The notes under the pieces: model-generated
The model's database searches: none
Seen by the model: only the letters and a program-made list of their open reading frames with translations
What the model was told of the DNA's origin: nothing
Shown: positions 50,913-62,781 of the stretch, piece by piece
Layout: every line of letters begins with the position of its first letter
Numbering within the stretch: the first letter of the stretch is position 1
Position numbers and translations under genes: made by a program
Assembly: GCA_964007475.1 (NCBI GenBank)
Contig: OZ023273.1
Location: 13,715,922 to 13,779,921, forward strand
DNA from: Hybos culiciformis
Taxonomy: Eukaryota; Arthropoda; Insecta; Diptera; Hybotidae
Reading direction: 5' to 3'
DNA length: 64,000 nucleotides

Positions 50913-53043
50913 GTCTTATATTTTTATGCTAAAGCTTTATTCTTTTTCGTTTCTCAAAATTTATATATAAGAAAAAAAAAAATTTTTTTTTTTATTAAAA
51001 AAAAAAAGTAGCATAATAAATTTTGTGCTCTAAGCAGTGATTAAGTATTCAAAAGATATATTCAATATTTCAATTTCCAGCTTAAAATGATATCAGATTA
51101 AAATTAAAAAGCAATTTCGCTTAAAAAGGAAAAGTCGTTAACTTTTTTTCTTTATATTTATTTTATTTTTTGTTTTTTTTTTACTTTTTTGTATTTGCTT
51201 CAATCGAAACATGATAATGTTTATGGTTAAAAATTACTAGATTACGATAATAAAAATAATTTTTGGAAATAAAATGCATAATCAGGTAATTTTCGATCAA
51301 ATTTTTTTATTGTTATTATTTTTATTTACACCTAATATTGCGGATCAAAAATTTTGGGCAGTTAAATCTAAAAATTATGAAATTGATTAATTTTAAATAT
51401 ATATATAAAATGGGTGTAAAATATACATTTAATTTAATTTTTTATATCCGAGATTAAATAATAAAAGAAAAAATTAAAATGTAAACAAAATAAAATATTC
51501 ATAATTAGGTTGGTTTATTTCTTTTTTTATTATTCAATTAAATTATGTTTGAATATGTTTGTTTTTTTTTTTCAAATAATTATAGACATTAATATTTATC
51601 TAATTTATAAAAAGATATGTGTATTATACACTGAAAACAAATAATAAACTGAATGGAAGTCAGAAATAAAATTTAGCAGAAAGATTGCGTAATTTTCTGA
51701 CAGCCTCTGTGCTTAAATTCTTAAATTTATTTTAAGTTGTCAAAAAATGTGCTGCAAAAGGATAATAGCAGAAGTTGCTACACCAAAATTATAGTATAAA
51801 ATTTTTTTATAGTATAACAATTTTTTTCACTAGCGACAAAACTTAATGTTTATAATGTTTATATACAAAACGAGTTTCTTTATTTTTTATGTCAAATATT
51901 ATCATAAATATCCGATTTTTAAGTTTTTATTTTTTTGTATAAAACATTTAGTACAAGTAGAGCAAGGTTAGCAAGGCAAAAAGTTCATGCGTTCCTATTA
52001 GCAAGAGATATAAAAAAATAGATTAAACTCAAGCTATATATCTCTATTAAGTCATATTCTGTACATTTAAAATTGTCATGATTTTAAGTCATGCTACATC
52101 GTTCAGTTTTTTATGCCTACAAGTTATAATTTTCTTTCGATCAAATAATAATTTAGATCTGGAAAGTAAATTATAAAGTTCATTATAATTATTTTTTTGC
52201 CTGATAGTGATAATTTTTACCACAAATATTATGTAATTTATAATTTTTTTTTTTAAATCAAAAAGTTTACCTATAGATAGATATCAATGTCACTAAAGAT
52301 TGTTTATTTGATTTTTCACCAGAAATTTTGTCATCAATTCAATAAAGCCTAAAATTATAAAATACTTTATGCGGTTACACAATTATTTTTTTTTTTTTGC
52401 TATCAATAAATAAATCAATTTTACAAAATTAGTAAACTGAAAATGAATTTTAATAAAATAAATAACATTTTATGTGTTGAAAACATTTAATTTACAAACC
52501 ATAATATTTATTAGAATAAAACAAAAAAAAAAAATTAATAAAATATCCAAAAAAAAAAAAATAACTTAAATTTATTACACTCAATAATAATAAATTTAAT
52601 TCACATATATTTTGGTTTTTATAAACATGTTATTAGCTTTTCCATTACCAAATAAAGTAAAACTATGCGCATATTATCTTAATAACACCTTGCTGAACAT
52701 TAAAAAGCTTATTTTATGAGTTCAATACATAAAATACATTTTTTACCTTCGAATATTTTAAAATTTGGTTTATTTATTTTATTTTTTTATTGAATTTAAA
52801 TAAAGGTAGAAAAATTAGATTAAAATAAATTTAAATTTTGAGTTTTAAAAAAATTTATAATTTATATTTTCTATTCAGACGAAATGAGATTTTTTTTGTT
52901 TCTGAACAATATAAAAATTGATTATAAACAATATGAATTCATTTTTAAAGAAAACTTTATTTTACGAATTTATGTTTTTCCTACTCTTTTGTACTATAAG
53001 TCTGTCGCACAAAAATGTATATATTAATAAAGTATCTCATGTT

Positions 53044-53100
53044 AATCGATAACGGCTCCGTTTCGTGATTAGATTTTCTTGGGAAGCCGTCGCTAACCTA
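53044..53100. repeat. Short imperfect inverted repeat in a CpG-containing island
   Basis: ACGGCT on the left pairs with AGCCGT on the right; GTTA near the left edge pairs with TAAC at the right edge, with a three-base offset. The loop of about 25 bases is of mixed composition. It may be a remnant of a small foldback element or a conserved hairpin. The minus strand also has an acceptor-like TTTTTAG followed by a 20-codon open stretch, too short to call. Confidence 0.35.
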
Positions 53101-53987
53101 AAAATGTTTCTATGTTGAATTCAATTTCAGACGAAATACTATTTAAGGCATTCAGAAAGTTGTCTACATTGCTTGTAATTAACTTTGATTATATACATTT
53201 TCTGATTAATAATGGAAAAGAAAAAAAATTGTTTTTATTAACGCTACAGTGAATCTATTTTAATATTTATATTAATGTAATCAATTTAATATTCTTTTTT
53301 TTTTTGTTGAACCCGATATTCAATACTGATATCCTTATAATTTTTTTTTTTGAACATATTCAGCTAATTAACCTAAAATATAATAAATTCATTCGAATAT
53401 TTAGGTATATAACATTAATCTAATTAACGTCTTTATTTTGTTCATAACATATAATTTACATATAGGTACATGTATTGAATTTAATAAATTTATAATAATA
53501 AAAAATAACTACATACATATATTATTTTTTATTACACCTAATATTAGCATATAAAGTATAATATTTATTCATTTGTAGTTGATATAGTAAGAATAAAAAT
53601 ATCTACTTGATAGACACTTCAATTTCATTAATGTACTTATTAATTATCTTATTAATAACATAATTTTCGAATACAAATATAAAATAAAATTGACCAGTAG
53701 ACTATATAGACTTAGAAGTTTTGTAAGTTCATTGAATTATTAATAAAAAATGGCATATTTTATGCATAACATAATATATACTCCAACTCCGCGCATTATT
53801 AATTTTAGATTATATTATATGGTGAGAATACGTGCAATAAAACTTTAATTTCTTTTTTTAGCTTAGTATGTTTACCAGAGATTAGTAAATGCTTATAATA
53901 TAACTATACTTACTGCAACTGTGTAATAATGGAATGTTAGAACTTTTATGAATCGTTTAAGTTTGTATATGTATTATTTTTAATTGA
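53101..53987. other. A+T-rich stretch, no gene seen
   Basis: Low-complexity sequence to the left of the third hAT element; nothing recognised. Confidence 0.65.
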
Positions 53988-54850
53988 TTTAAGAGCAGAG
54001 ACTTGAACCGGAACTGAACCGAAAACCGAAAACCGGAAAAAACCGAAATTTCATTCCAAACCGTAACCGTAACCGAACCGATATTTAGTAAAAACGAAAA
54101 ACCGTAACTGAAACCGGAACGTAATTTATTTCGGTTTATTTTTCGTTCTTTTAGTTTTTTTACAAAAGCAAAAATTGTGCTTGCATTTAGACATTTTATT
54201 ACATCCATAAGAAAAATGTTAAACGTATTTTTGCAATATTTTAGAATTTGAAAATTACGCATATAGTGTTGTAGTGATGAGCTTAACTAAATTTAGATTA
54301 AGTCCCAGATAAATATATTTCAAGTCCTTTTTGTTCTTTATTTTATAAGTAATATTTGTAAATATGTGTCTGAATTCATTTAAAATAGAAAGTTGTTGTG
54401 CCGCTATGATTTTGTTTTTCTTTGGGGTTTCTATATGTGAAAGGTATACAAAACGGATTTTTTCCTAAAATTAGTAAACTTTGCATGGGCAATTTTGAAG
54501 GTACAAATTACTATTTCACAATCCTCCTTTTACAGATTTGTAAATATTTCAAAATAATGTAATGTGTGTATTTTGTACACTTAACTTACGAAAATCCAAA
54601 GAAGTACACGAAAATCTTAAGATGACATGAAGGCAATTTATTTTATGTCGCTTAAGATTAAGTTAACCTACTGCATTTTTGTCAGTTTTTAGAAAAGATT
54701 AAAAAAATAATACTGTAACCGTAACCGAAACCGTAACCAGAACGAAAAAAAAAAATATTAAACCGAAACGTAACCGGAACACAAAAAAATTTAAGGAACG
54801 AAACCAAAACCGAACCGAAATAAATATCGGTTCAACTCTCTGTTTAAGAG
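53988..54850. mobile_element. Non-autonomous hAT transposon with ACCG-rich subterminal arrays and perfect 8-bp target duplication
   Basis: The element spans 53996-54842 (847 bp). The left end is CAGAGACTTGAACCG and the inverted right end CAGAGAGTTGAACCG, 14 of 15 identical. TTTAAGAG flanks both sides exactly (53988-53995 and 54843-54850). Both subterminal regions carry dense, mostly direct repeats of AACCGNAACCG-type words: about 54003-54120 on the left and 54717-54830 on the right. Such arrays in hAT elements are known or suspected transposase-binding sites. The interior (54150-54700) is A+T-rich without a recognisable transposase; one 101-codon minus-strand frame covers the left array and is a by-product of it. 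The perfect duplication suggests it is not ancient. Confidence 0.92.
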
Positions 54851-57800
54851 TAAACTAAATTTCAAAAAATGTTATAAAAGAAATAAATTTTGAAAAAAAA
54901 TAGTTATTTTAATTTATTCTTTTACCTTTATATATAACTAGTCTACACCCCTTATATATTATACAATGAATTAATAGTTTTTAAAATAAAATATGACAAT
55001 TTATGAATAAACTGTCAATAATAGATCCTTATAATGAATGTTTAACTTTTAAATTCATTCTGGACGGGATATATATCCGTCGCAAAAATTTCAAAAAATA
55101 TATAATGATATCGTACTATTATAATATGTATAGGTGAAAATTTGATAAGAGAAAAAACATTATTGTCCTGAACAACATTAGCAAAAAAAGGACATTATTT
55201 TTTTATAATTTGCTTACATGCTAGTTTTTATGAAAAAAAAATGTGACACTATAAAATTCTTTCATTTAGTTGCTCTTTTGTTACATTTGACTGAACTATT
55301 TTAAAAAATAATTGTCTTACTAATAACTTCATTTTTTTAATATACAACTAATTTAGTACGCTAATCCTTCAATAATTTTCGAGTTTATTCGTAGTTTCAA
55401 ATAAATAACAATAACAACTTAATTTTTCCATTACTGAATTGCTCTTGGGATGATTTGTATAAATTTTACAAGGTTAGTTTCAATTCCGAATAGTTTTATT
55501 AATTTAGTATTAAAAGACTGCAATTGGCCTAAATATGAACATATATTTTCATTTAATGAAAATTTGTTGCTATATGTACATGTTTGTCATTTTTTGACAC
55601 TTTATTCTATTTTTTTTTTTGTGCTTTAATTTGATTTTTTTTTGTGTCGTGCTTTAGATTATGATTTCTTGACCGGTCAGGTTATTCCATAAATCATTTT
55701 CAGTCTAATAAATTATACAAATAGTCAAGTCCGTATTTACATTGAAAGCTACGGGAGGGAAAACAAAGCAAAACACAAAAAAAAAATAAAAAAATAGAAA
55801 CTGCCAATGAATATTATTTTTAGTTTTTATTATTTTTTTTTTCTTCAATGATTCTTTATTTTCATATGGCATAGAAAAAAATTCCCATTAATGTTAATAG
55901 TGTTTTAGAAAAGAAGAAAAATGTTTAAATATTACATTTATTATTTATTATTCCTTTTTTTTTTATTATACATATGTACAAAATTCGATATATCATATGT
56001 GTAGAAAATGAATTAAATTATATTTTAGTTTAGCTTCCATAATCATAACAATTATTATTTATGAGATTTGTAATGTGTCTGTTAATTAATAAAGATTTGA
56101 AGAAAAATCTAATTAGAAAATTTCTATTACAGACTACAGACATTTTAGTTGAATTTAATTTATATATAACAACACACGTTTGAGTAATTCTATGGTCATG
56201 AATTTATTATTTATATAATTATGATAGGTATATATAAATTATGCATATATTTTATATTAAAGCATACACACTCTTGGGTTCCCATAAATAAATTGATATA
56301 TTCAAGTTTGGAGTATAAATACAATATGAGTACAGCTATAACTAAAATATCGAAATTTTTAAAATGCTTTTTGAATCCACTATAATTTATAAGTAGATTA
56401 CATAAAATATATAACTCTTTTGAATATTTATGTATGTTACAAAAATGTTGTAGATTCGCAACTATATGTTTTTGGTAAATCGAAATATATAAAATGAACT
56501 CATAAAAATTTTATTTTAAATTCATAATTATCACTTTTTACCTAAAAACTATGATAACCATAATATTTAATATATACATGAATATTTTCTCGATAATTAA
56601 AAATTATTGTTATCTCTTTAGTTTTGTGAAAATTTCTATACACATTTATGCCCATATAGCTTAACCTATTTATTCTTAAAAGTTCACATCTCTAATAAAA
56701 AAAAATGTCTAGAAAAAAGAAAATAAAAACTAATCTTCATTTTCTCTTTTTCTTTTTTCAGATTGCCAAAAATGAATTTTTAATATAATTACTATATAGC
56801 ACATATATATACAACAAAGTAAAATTTATTCCATGAACATTCAATAAAAATTATAATCGAATCATAAATGGATTACAAATAACCAGTTTTATGAAGAAAA
56901 ATACCAATTGATTCATAATTGCAAAATCATGAGTGAATTTTTTATTAGGATATAAAGGATTTCACAATCAGACATAGCACGAATATACGAAGATGTAACT
57001 ATAGAATAAAAGAAGGTGATTTTTTTTATTAGATGAACATTTTGTAATATCAAAATAATCTACAGTATTTTTTATCAATATCCAATGTCTATGAAGAAAA
57101 AAATTTTTATTACATCGAATATTTATTGAAGGGGAAAACATAATCATCAGTATAGTTCATTGTCATTCGAACATAATCTATATTTTGGTTTGAAACATGA
57201 ATGAGATTAATACAAAATAAAATTTGTAATTTTGGGCGATATAATTTTAAATTTTTATTTATTTTTTTTATCTACACATATTAACATTATATTTACATAG
57301 AATTTCATCGGTAGACCAAACTGGAGCAAAAGAAAAAAAAAGGAAGGAAATCTAAAATGTTTAATAAATGTTTTAAAATTACGAGACCTTTTACTTATAT
57401 TGCAAGACTTGGCAATTAATTTACATTATGATAATATTGCAAAAGAAACTATAAAGTTGAATACATAAAAATGTGTGCTGTCAACAAGAATAATTCTTTA
57501 ATATACTAACGAAAACTTTATTTTTAATTTTTAATTAAGTGAATCTTCTAGTATTATTTCAATTAGAAGTTATGCACTAAAATTATGTACGTATATCACA
57601 AAAAAAAAAAAAAAACTATGAAAAACTTATGAAGTTATAATTTACAAATTTCTCCTATGTTCCATAACTTACTTTGCAAAGATTCATAATGTTTTAATGT
57701 TTTAAGAATATTAATTAGAAATACAAACTATTTTTAAGAAAAAAATAAAAAACTATATTTATGTTAAAAAATTTTCTAATGAAGTTATACTCTTCGAAAT

Positions 57801-58421
57801 GATTTTAAACTATGTATGTACGAGTATTTGATTTAATTTACAACTATCAGCGCTACTTTCTACGAAATAAAAAAATAGGAAATACCAACAGTAACAAATG
57901 TACTAAAATCCATAATTGCTCTTCATTGTTCGTTATAGGTACATTGTTCTATTTACCTACAAATTAAAAAATATAATATTAAATTTTATTGAATTTTTTT
58001 TTTTTACATTAACTGGAAACTGTGTATCCTTCACCTGCATTTCCACACTATAAAATTTCTGTAAAAAACTAATATAGAAAAATATTAAATGAAAAAAAAT
58101 AAACAAAAATGTAAAAAAATGTTTATAAATGGAATATTCGTAATTTTGTAAGGATGAAATTGCTGTTATGACATAGATATGATTGGAATTTGTTACATCT
58201 AAAAAACTGAAAAATGAAATATGAAATTATATAAATTTGTATCTGTCAAAAGCATATTTTAAAATGTCAAAAATATTGAAGGAAATGAAAAATGTAAACA
58301 AGATAAATGTCAAAAAGCTTGATGTAATTTGCAATATGTACATTTATGTATATGGGGTGAAAAATATTAAATGTATGTTATTATATAATATATTCATATA
58401 ATGTACATATAATAGTAGATT
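54851..58421. other. A+T-rich noncoding stretch, no gene seen
   Basis: No open frame, element end or tandem array recognised in 3.5 kb; many TA-rich words and A/T runs. Confidence 0.65.
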
Positions 58422-58602
58422 ATTGTATATGTAAACTAAATTTGTTATTAATTAAGAGTTCTGTATACACAAAAATACATTGACACGAGTCAATACTTAT
58501 ATCAAGAGACCGAAGGTCGAGTGATATAAATTGACAAGTGTCAATGTATTTTTGTGTAAATACAGAACGAGTTGTATAACAAATTTTGTTTACATATTCA
58601 AT
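58422..58602. repeat. 181-bp palindromic (foldback) element with a 17-base loop
   Basis: Arms 58422-58504 and 58522-58602 are inverted copies. The best-paired part runs from GTTCTGTAT (58458) through CACAAAAATACATTGACAC to TTATATCA (58504) and its complement in 58522-58568, with small gaps. Outside it, ATATGTAAAC and AAATTTGTTAT also pair with the far right arm. The loop contains GACC-GAA-GGTC, a small hairpin of its own. An 80-codon minus-strand frame crosses it and is a shadow. If transcribed it would form a long double-stranded RNA. No target duplication is evident, so it could be a MITE, a foldback element or an inverted duplication. Confidence 0.85.
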
Positions 58603-58694
58603 ATACTGTTTTAATGCGTAGGGGAGAGGTAGTTGCAAAGAGAGAATATTTTTTCTTCTCATTTTTTCTCATTTTTTTTTTTGTATTTGGCTGT

Positions 58695-59450
58695 ATTGAA
58701 ATCAGTGGTGGGATTCAGCCGGTTCGCACCGGTTCGCGCGAACCGTTTCCTAAAATATTTAAGATTCGCACGAACCGTTTCCTAAAATTTGTTGGTTCGC
58801 GAAAATCCTCTGAAAAAGTTTTGAAATAACTATTCACTATTTTAACAGTTCCTCCGTGGAAATTTCTCAACTACTCAAAGAATATACAATTTAAATTTAC
58901 ATTGAAATTTGTACTACAAATAAAATTTCAATTATATAAAAACATGATGTTTGTCTTTCGGTCTGTGTGTTATCTAAAAATTTAAAAACTACTTTCACAC
59001 AATGAGTATCTCGACAGGTGATGCGCGTACAATTTACAATAAAACAATTTTTTTCTTGCTTTTTTATTAGTTTATTATAAAAGAAATACTGGAAAATTTG
59101 ACAAGCGTTTTACTTATTTATCTGAAAAATCTCCTTTTTCTTTAACTATGTTGTGTGAATACTGTGAGTAAAGAACGGAATATGAGTAAAAATATGCTTT
59201 TACAAAGTAATAAACCTGTAACAAGCAAGCCTGTTGTGAAATTACAACATTCGGAAACATCAATCTAAAAATTTATGAGTTTTTATGAAGGAGAAAGTAT
59301 ATATGTTCTGGAAAGGTCTTTAGAATCTAATTAAAAAAATTAAAACAACTTTTTAGAGGATTCGGAAACACAAAAAAAATTGTATTATTTTTTTTTTTAC
59401 GGGATGCGAACCGGTTGTTAAATGTTTTAAATCCCACCACTGATTGAAAT
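58695..59450. mobile_element. Non-autonomous hAT transposon, CAGTGGTGGGATT ends, perfect 8-bp target duplication
   Basis: The element spans 58703-59442 (740 bp). CAGTGGTGGGATT occurs at the left end and exactly inverted at the right end; CCGGTTCGCA also occurs near both ends in inverted orientation. ATTGAAAT flanks both sides (58695-58702 and 59443-59450). The left subterminal region has a 14-bp perfect palindrome, GGTTCGCGCGAACC (58731-58744), and two direct copies of CGAACCGTTTCCTAAAAT. The interior is A+T-rich with many stops. A stretch near 59205-59265 reads NKPVTSKPVVKLQHSETSI, faintly like the basic zinc-finger-adjacent region of ZBED-type hAT transposases, but this is too weak to call. 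It is probably a deletion derivative of an autonomous element. Confidence 0.92.
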
Positions 59451-59500
59451 ATTGTGAGAGATATTATGTTTGTTTAGGTATTACGTAATAATCAATACGA

Positions 59501-59625
59501 AACATCTAAATGATTTCATTATTTACGCTGATGCATCTAAATTTTTTCATTATATACGCTGATGCATCTAAATTTTTTCATTATTTACGCCGTGCATCTA
59601 AATGATTGCATGTGTATTGACGCAT
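59501..59625. repeat. 31-bp minisatellite, about four copies
   Basis: The unit runs CATCTAAAT..TT.CATTATTTACGC and copies start at 59503, 59534, 59565 and 59595. The two central copies differ at very few sites and the outer ones have diverged further, typical of a small array growing from the middle. It lies 50 bp beyond the right end of the adjacent hAT element and is not part of it. Confidence 0.88.
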
Positions 59626-60649
59626 ATAATACTCCATTTAGTGATCTAAATTCTATAGCACTAAATACAACATAACAATCCCCAACGCATTAAATATTTT
59701 TATAATACTGACCGAATGATGATAAAATTTAAATATCTTTTATCTACTCTTATCTACCAACAAGAACAACTATATATTATAAGCCAATTATTATGATATA
59801 AAAACAAATATTAATTTCTAATTCTTATATAGATTTTGTGTTATTTATTACAATTTAATTAATTTTATTAATTTTGACTACAACAATAGATTTTTGCATC
59901 TTACCAGAACGAAATAAAGCTCTTCATATATTGCTAAGCTTTTAAGTAATGTTAATTCCTTAAAATTAATTTCATATATAATCATAATAATTATATTATG
60001 CAGCAATTTCAACTTAACAAAATTATATATATATACTATATGAAAATCCCATATTGTATAATAATTCATATATAATAATAATGTTGATAAGCTTGTTCTT
60101 GATTTCATATTATAAGATTTGTTTAGCTAAATTTAGCTTCCTAAAATTTGAGGTTTTTATATCTAATTTAAATAAATATTTTCTATAAATATGAAATAAA
60201 ATATGTATTATATCTAAATATATACTCCTTTTTTTCAATATACAATATTTTATCTAAAAATAAACAAAAATTCTAAAATAAATTCGTTAGTGGCTTTTAT
60301 TATAACAAAAAAAATATTATTAAATGGTGATATAAAATAAGGAAAAAAAAAAAAACACCAAAAAGAAATGGTATTATAATTTGGAAATTTATTTATTTTC
60401 GTAATATAAAGTTTTATTTTATTTAACTTTTTTTTTATTTATTTATGTTTTCTTACAAAATAATAAAAATAAAACAACTATATATACGAATTACTGTCTC
60501 TACGATGATAATATTACAGATATATGTATACATAATATTTTTTATTTGGTGGAATTATTTAATGCAGAATGTTTTTTTATTTTTTTTTTGTGCAAGTATA
60601 AGATAGGAAAAACCACAAAAATTTTTTTGTATAAGAAAAAAATAACATA

Positions 60650-60690
60650 ATGATAATAATAATAATGATAATAATAATAATAATAATAAT
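60650..60690. repeat. Imperfect (AAT)n microsatellite with GAT interruptions
   Basis: About 13 trinucleotide units, two of them GAT variants. Confidence 0.9.
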
Positions 60691-60781
60691 CGTAACAATA
60701 AAAATACAAAATAAAAGTAACACGAACAAATTTCATTTCGAGGAAATAAAGAATTTTTTTTGTTTTTTTCATATATTTAAG

Positions 60782-60801
60782 ATATATATATATATATATA
60801 T
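60782..60801. repeat. (AT)10 dinucleotide repeat
   Basis: Ten uninterrupted units followed by TGTATA. Confidence 0.92.
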
Positions 60802-61153
60802 GTATATTTTATTATTATTATTGCAATGAAAAAAGAGTAACATTGAGTTAAATGAATAACAACATTGTGATGTTATGCTGATGTAGCATAAAGATGCTTG
60901 AATATTTCCATGTGTAATATAAATATTTATATATTCTAAGAAAAGTGGCAAAATGGATCTTAAACTTAATTAAATTTTATTTTTATTTCAATAAATATTA
61001 AAATTAATTCGAAAAGGATTATTTTTTTTGGTCTATAAAATTAAAAATATTTAATGGTATTTTTACAATCAATTAATTTGTAACTTTATTATTTTATTGC
61101 ATCAACTTTGTACTGACAAAATAATATTAAGAACAATCTATGCATTATTCTTG

Positions 61154-61303
61154 AACAACATTGTAGAACATTGTAGAATTATGTAAGACTACATGGTATA
61201 CAATATTGGAAGCTTCCACTATTGTTGTAGAATTCTTAAATAACATTGTAGAATTGTGTAAGATTAAATAGTATATTACAATATTGGAAACTTTTAACAT
61301 TTT
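61154..61303. repeat. 75-bp tandem duplication
   Basis: ACATTGTAGAATT starts at 61168 and again at 61243. Both copies continue through TGTAAGA and, later, a CAATATTGGAA block. The two copies have diverged by substitutions and a few indels. Noncoding. Confidence 0.75.
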
Positions 61304-62266
61304 AGTACAGCATAGAATTTGATATAAAAGATCAGTAGCTGGTTAAAGGAATCTAGTTTTCGAATAGTAAATAAGAAAATAGTTATCCTCAGTATTAGAA
61401 GTATTTATGAAAAAATTTATTTAATTTTTTTTTTTTTGAGAATATAAAAAAAAATATTTCTTTTTTTTCAGTGTTGTTTACATAAAACGGAAATTTTAAT
61501 AACATTTATTTATATACACAGCGATATAACTTGAGTTTTATCATCCTGATTAATTCAGGAAAGAAAACCCTATCATCAAAACGCGTGTCAAGTATGCAAA
61601 AAAGTAAGAAGTTGAAATCAAACAAAAGAGAAGAAAAAAAAAAAAGGGGCGCTAAAAAATTCTTCAGAGGAAGAAATAAAATCCACTTTTTTATTTTATT
61701 TTTTTTTTTTTCATAAATATATACTTACATACTTATATGTATGTATATACTATGCATACATAAATATTATTTTTTTCTCTTTTTTATTATAATCATAATA
61801 GAAAAAGGCGATGATATTTTTATTGTATTGTTATGTCGTGTTATGATTTCAATAAAAAAAGTGAAGTCAAAACTGTCATCTTAAATAAACAGAAAAAAAA
61901 TAAAGAAATAAAAAAAATTATGAAGATATTTTTATTTTTTTTGTTAAAAATAATCACATCCATTTTGATTAGTGTCAAAAGTGCTTGCCTTTATCAAAAG
62001 CAAAAAAAAAAAAAAAAAAATTATTAATTAATTAATTCATGTTTATTTTCATAATTTTGATTTTCAAATTATCGTCATGAACTAATCTTGAGAACAAAAA
62101 AACAGAGAATAGAAAAGGAAGTAAACTTGAAAATTATGTGAATGAAGTTTATTATTGCCATTTGAGAATAGAAAATATGGCAAGGAAATGTGGCATAACA
62201 ATGTTATAATAATATTCATTCAATTAGAAGAAGTACGTTGAGTGACAAAACAAGCTTCAAACATGA
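61304..62266. other. A+T-rich stretch, no gene seen
   Basis: Short Lys-rich plus frames at 61531-61716 and 61833-62027 come from A-rich sequence and show no motif. Confidence 0.6.
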
Positions 62267-62781
62267 GTTGATAGCATAAAGGAAGTATAAATAGAGGAAT
62301 TAGTCCCATACAAAAAATGCTAATAAAAATAGTGAAACAAAATATCCATATCACAACCCTATGAACTTTTTGAATTTTTTAGACTTCCACTCTCACAAAA
62401 GTTTTTAAAACTTTAAAAATTGTATAGAACTGTTGTTATTTTTGAAGTTTTAATAGCATTTGTGAGAGTGGAATTCTCAAAAAATACAAAAGAAAAGTTC
62501 ATGGGGTTGTGATATGGATTTTTTTTTTCAATATTTTTATTAGAGTATGATTTAAATCATTTGACCAATCCGTTATGCAAAGCTTTCCCTTTCCATTACA
62601 AAATTCCATACAAAATTTGCATGAACTTTTTTCTTAAATAATTTCCCCTAAATTTTGTATGGAATTTCGTAATGGAAAGGGAAAGCTTTGCATAACGGAT
62701 TGGTCAAGTGATTTGAATCGTACTCTAGTATTTTTTGTATGGGACTAATTCCTTTATTTATCCTTCCTTTATGGTTGATAG
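62267..62781. mobile_element. Three-stem cruciform MITE, hAT-type, perfect 8-bp target duplication
   Basis: The element spans 62275-62773 (499 bp) between exact GTTGATAG copies (62267-62274, 62774-62781). The outer 44 bp, beginning CATAAAGGAAG, recur inverted at the right end with 42 identities. Inside lie two independent hairpins. Hairpin A (62344-62519) pairs ATCCATATCACAACCC with its complement and, further in, CCACTCTCACAA with TTGTGAGAGTGG. Hairpin B pairs 62541-62618 with 62650-62727: 78 nt per arm, 74 matching, around a 31-base loop. Nothing is encoded. The 8-bp duplication and CA terminus suggest hAT, although the tip lacks the usual CAGNG. The near-perfect inner palindromes imply recent gene-conversion-like homogenisation, selection for pairing, or a recent origin. 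Confidence 0.92.

Larger units (their letters stand above)
48116..53043. other. A+T-rich noncoding stretch, no gene seen
   Basis: Contains a (TTG)7 microsatellite at 50442-50463 and an ATTTT array at 50881-50912. No element end or coding signal was recognised. Confidence 0.65.
59626..61153. other. A+T-rich stretch with microsatellites, no gene seen
   Basis: Holds AAT/GATAAT sequence at 60650-60690 and (AT)10 at 60782-60801. A 76-codon minus-strand frame across the first is merely the translated repeat (Tyr/His runs). Confidence 0.65.

Noticed and set aside
53304..53335. B-box-like CGGGTTCAAC on the minus strand, possible fifth tRNA-like module
   Set aside because: There is no A box at suitable distance and no similarity to the other modules.
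60542..60772. Open frame with long Tyr/His runs on the minus strand
   Set aside because: It is the translation of the AAT/GAT microsatellite at 60650-60690.
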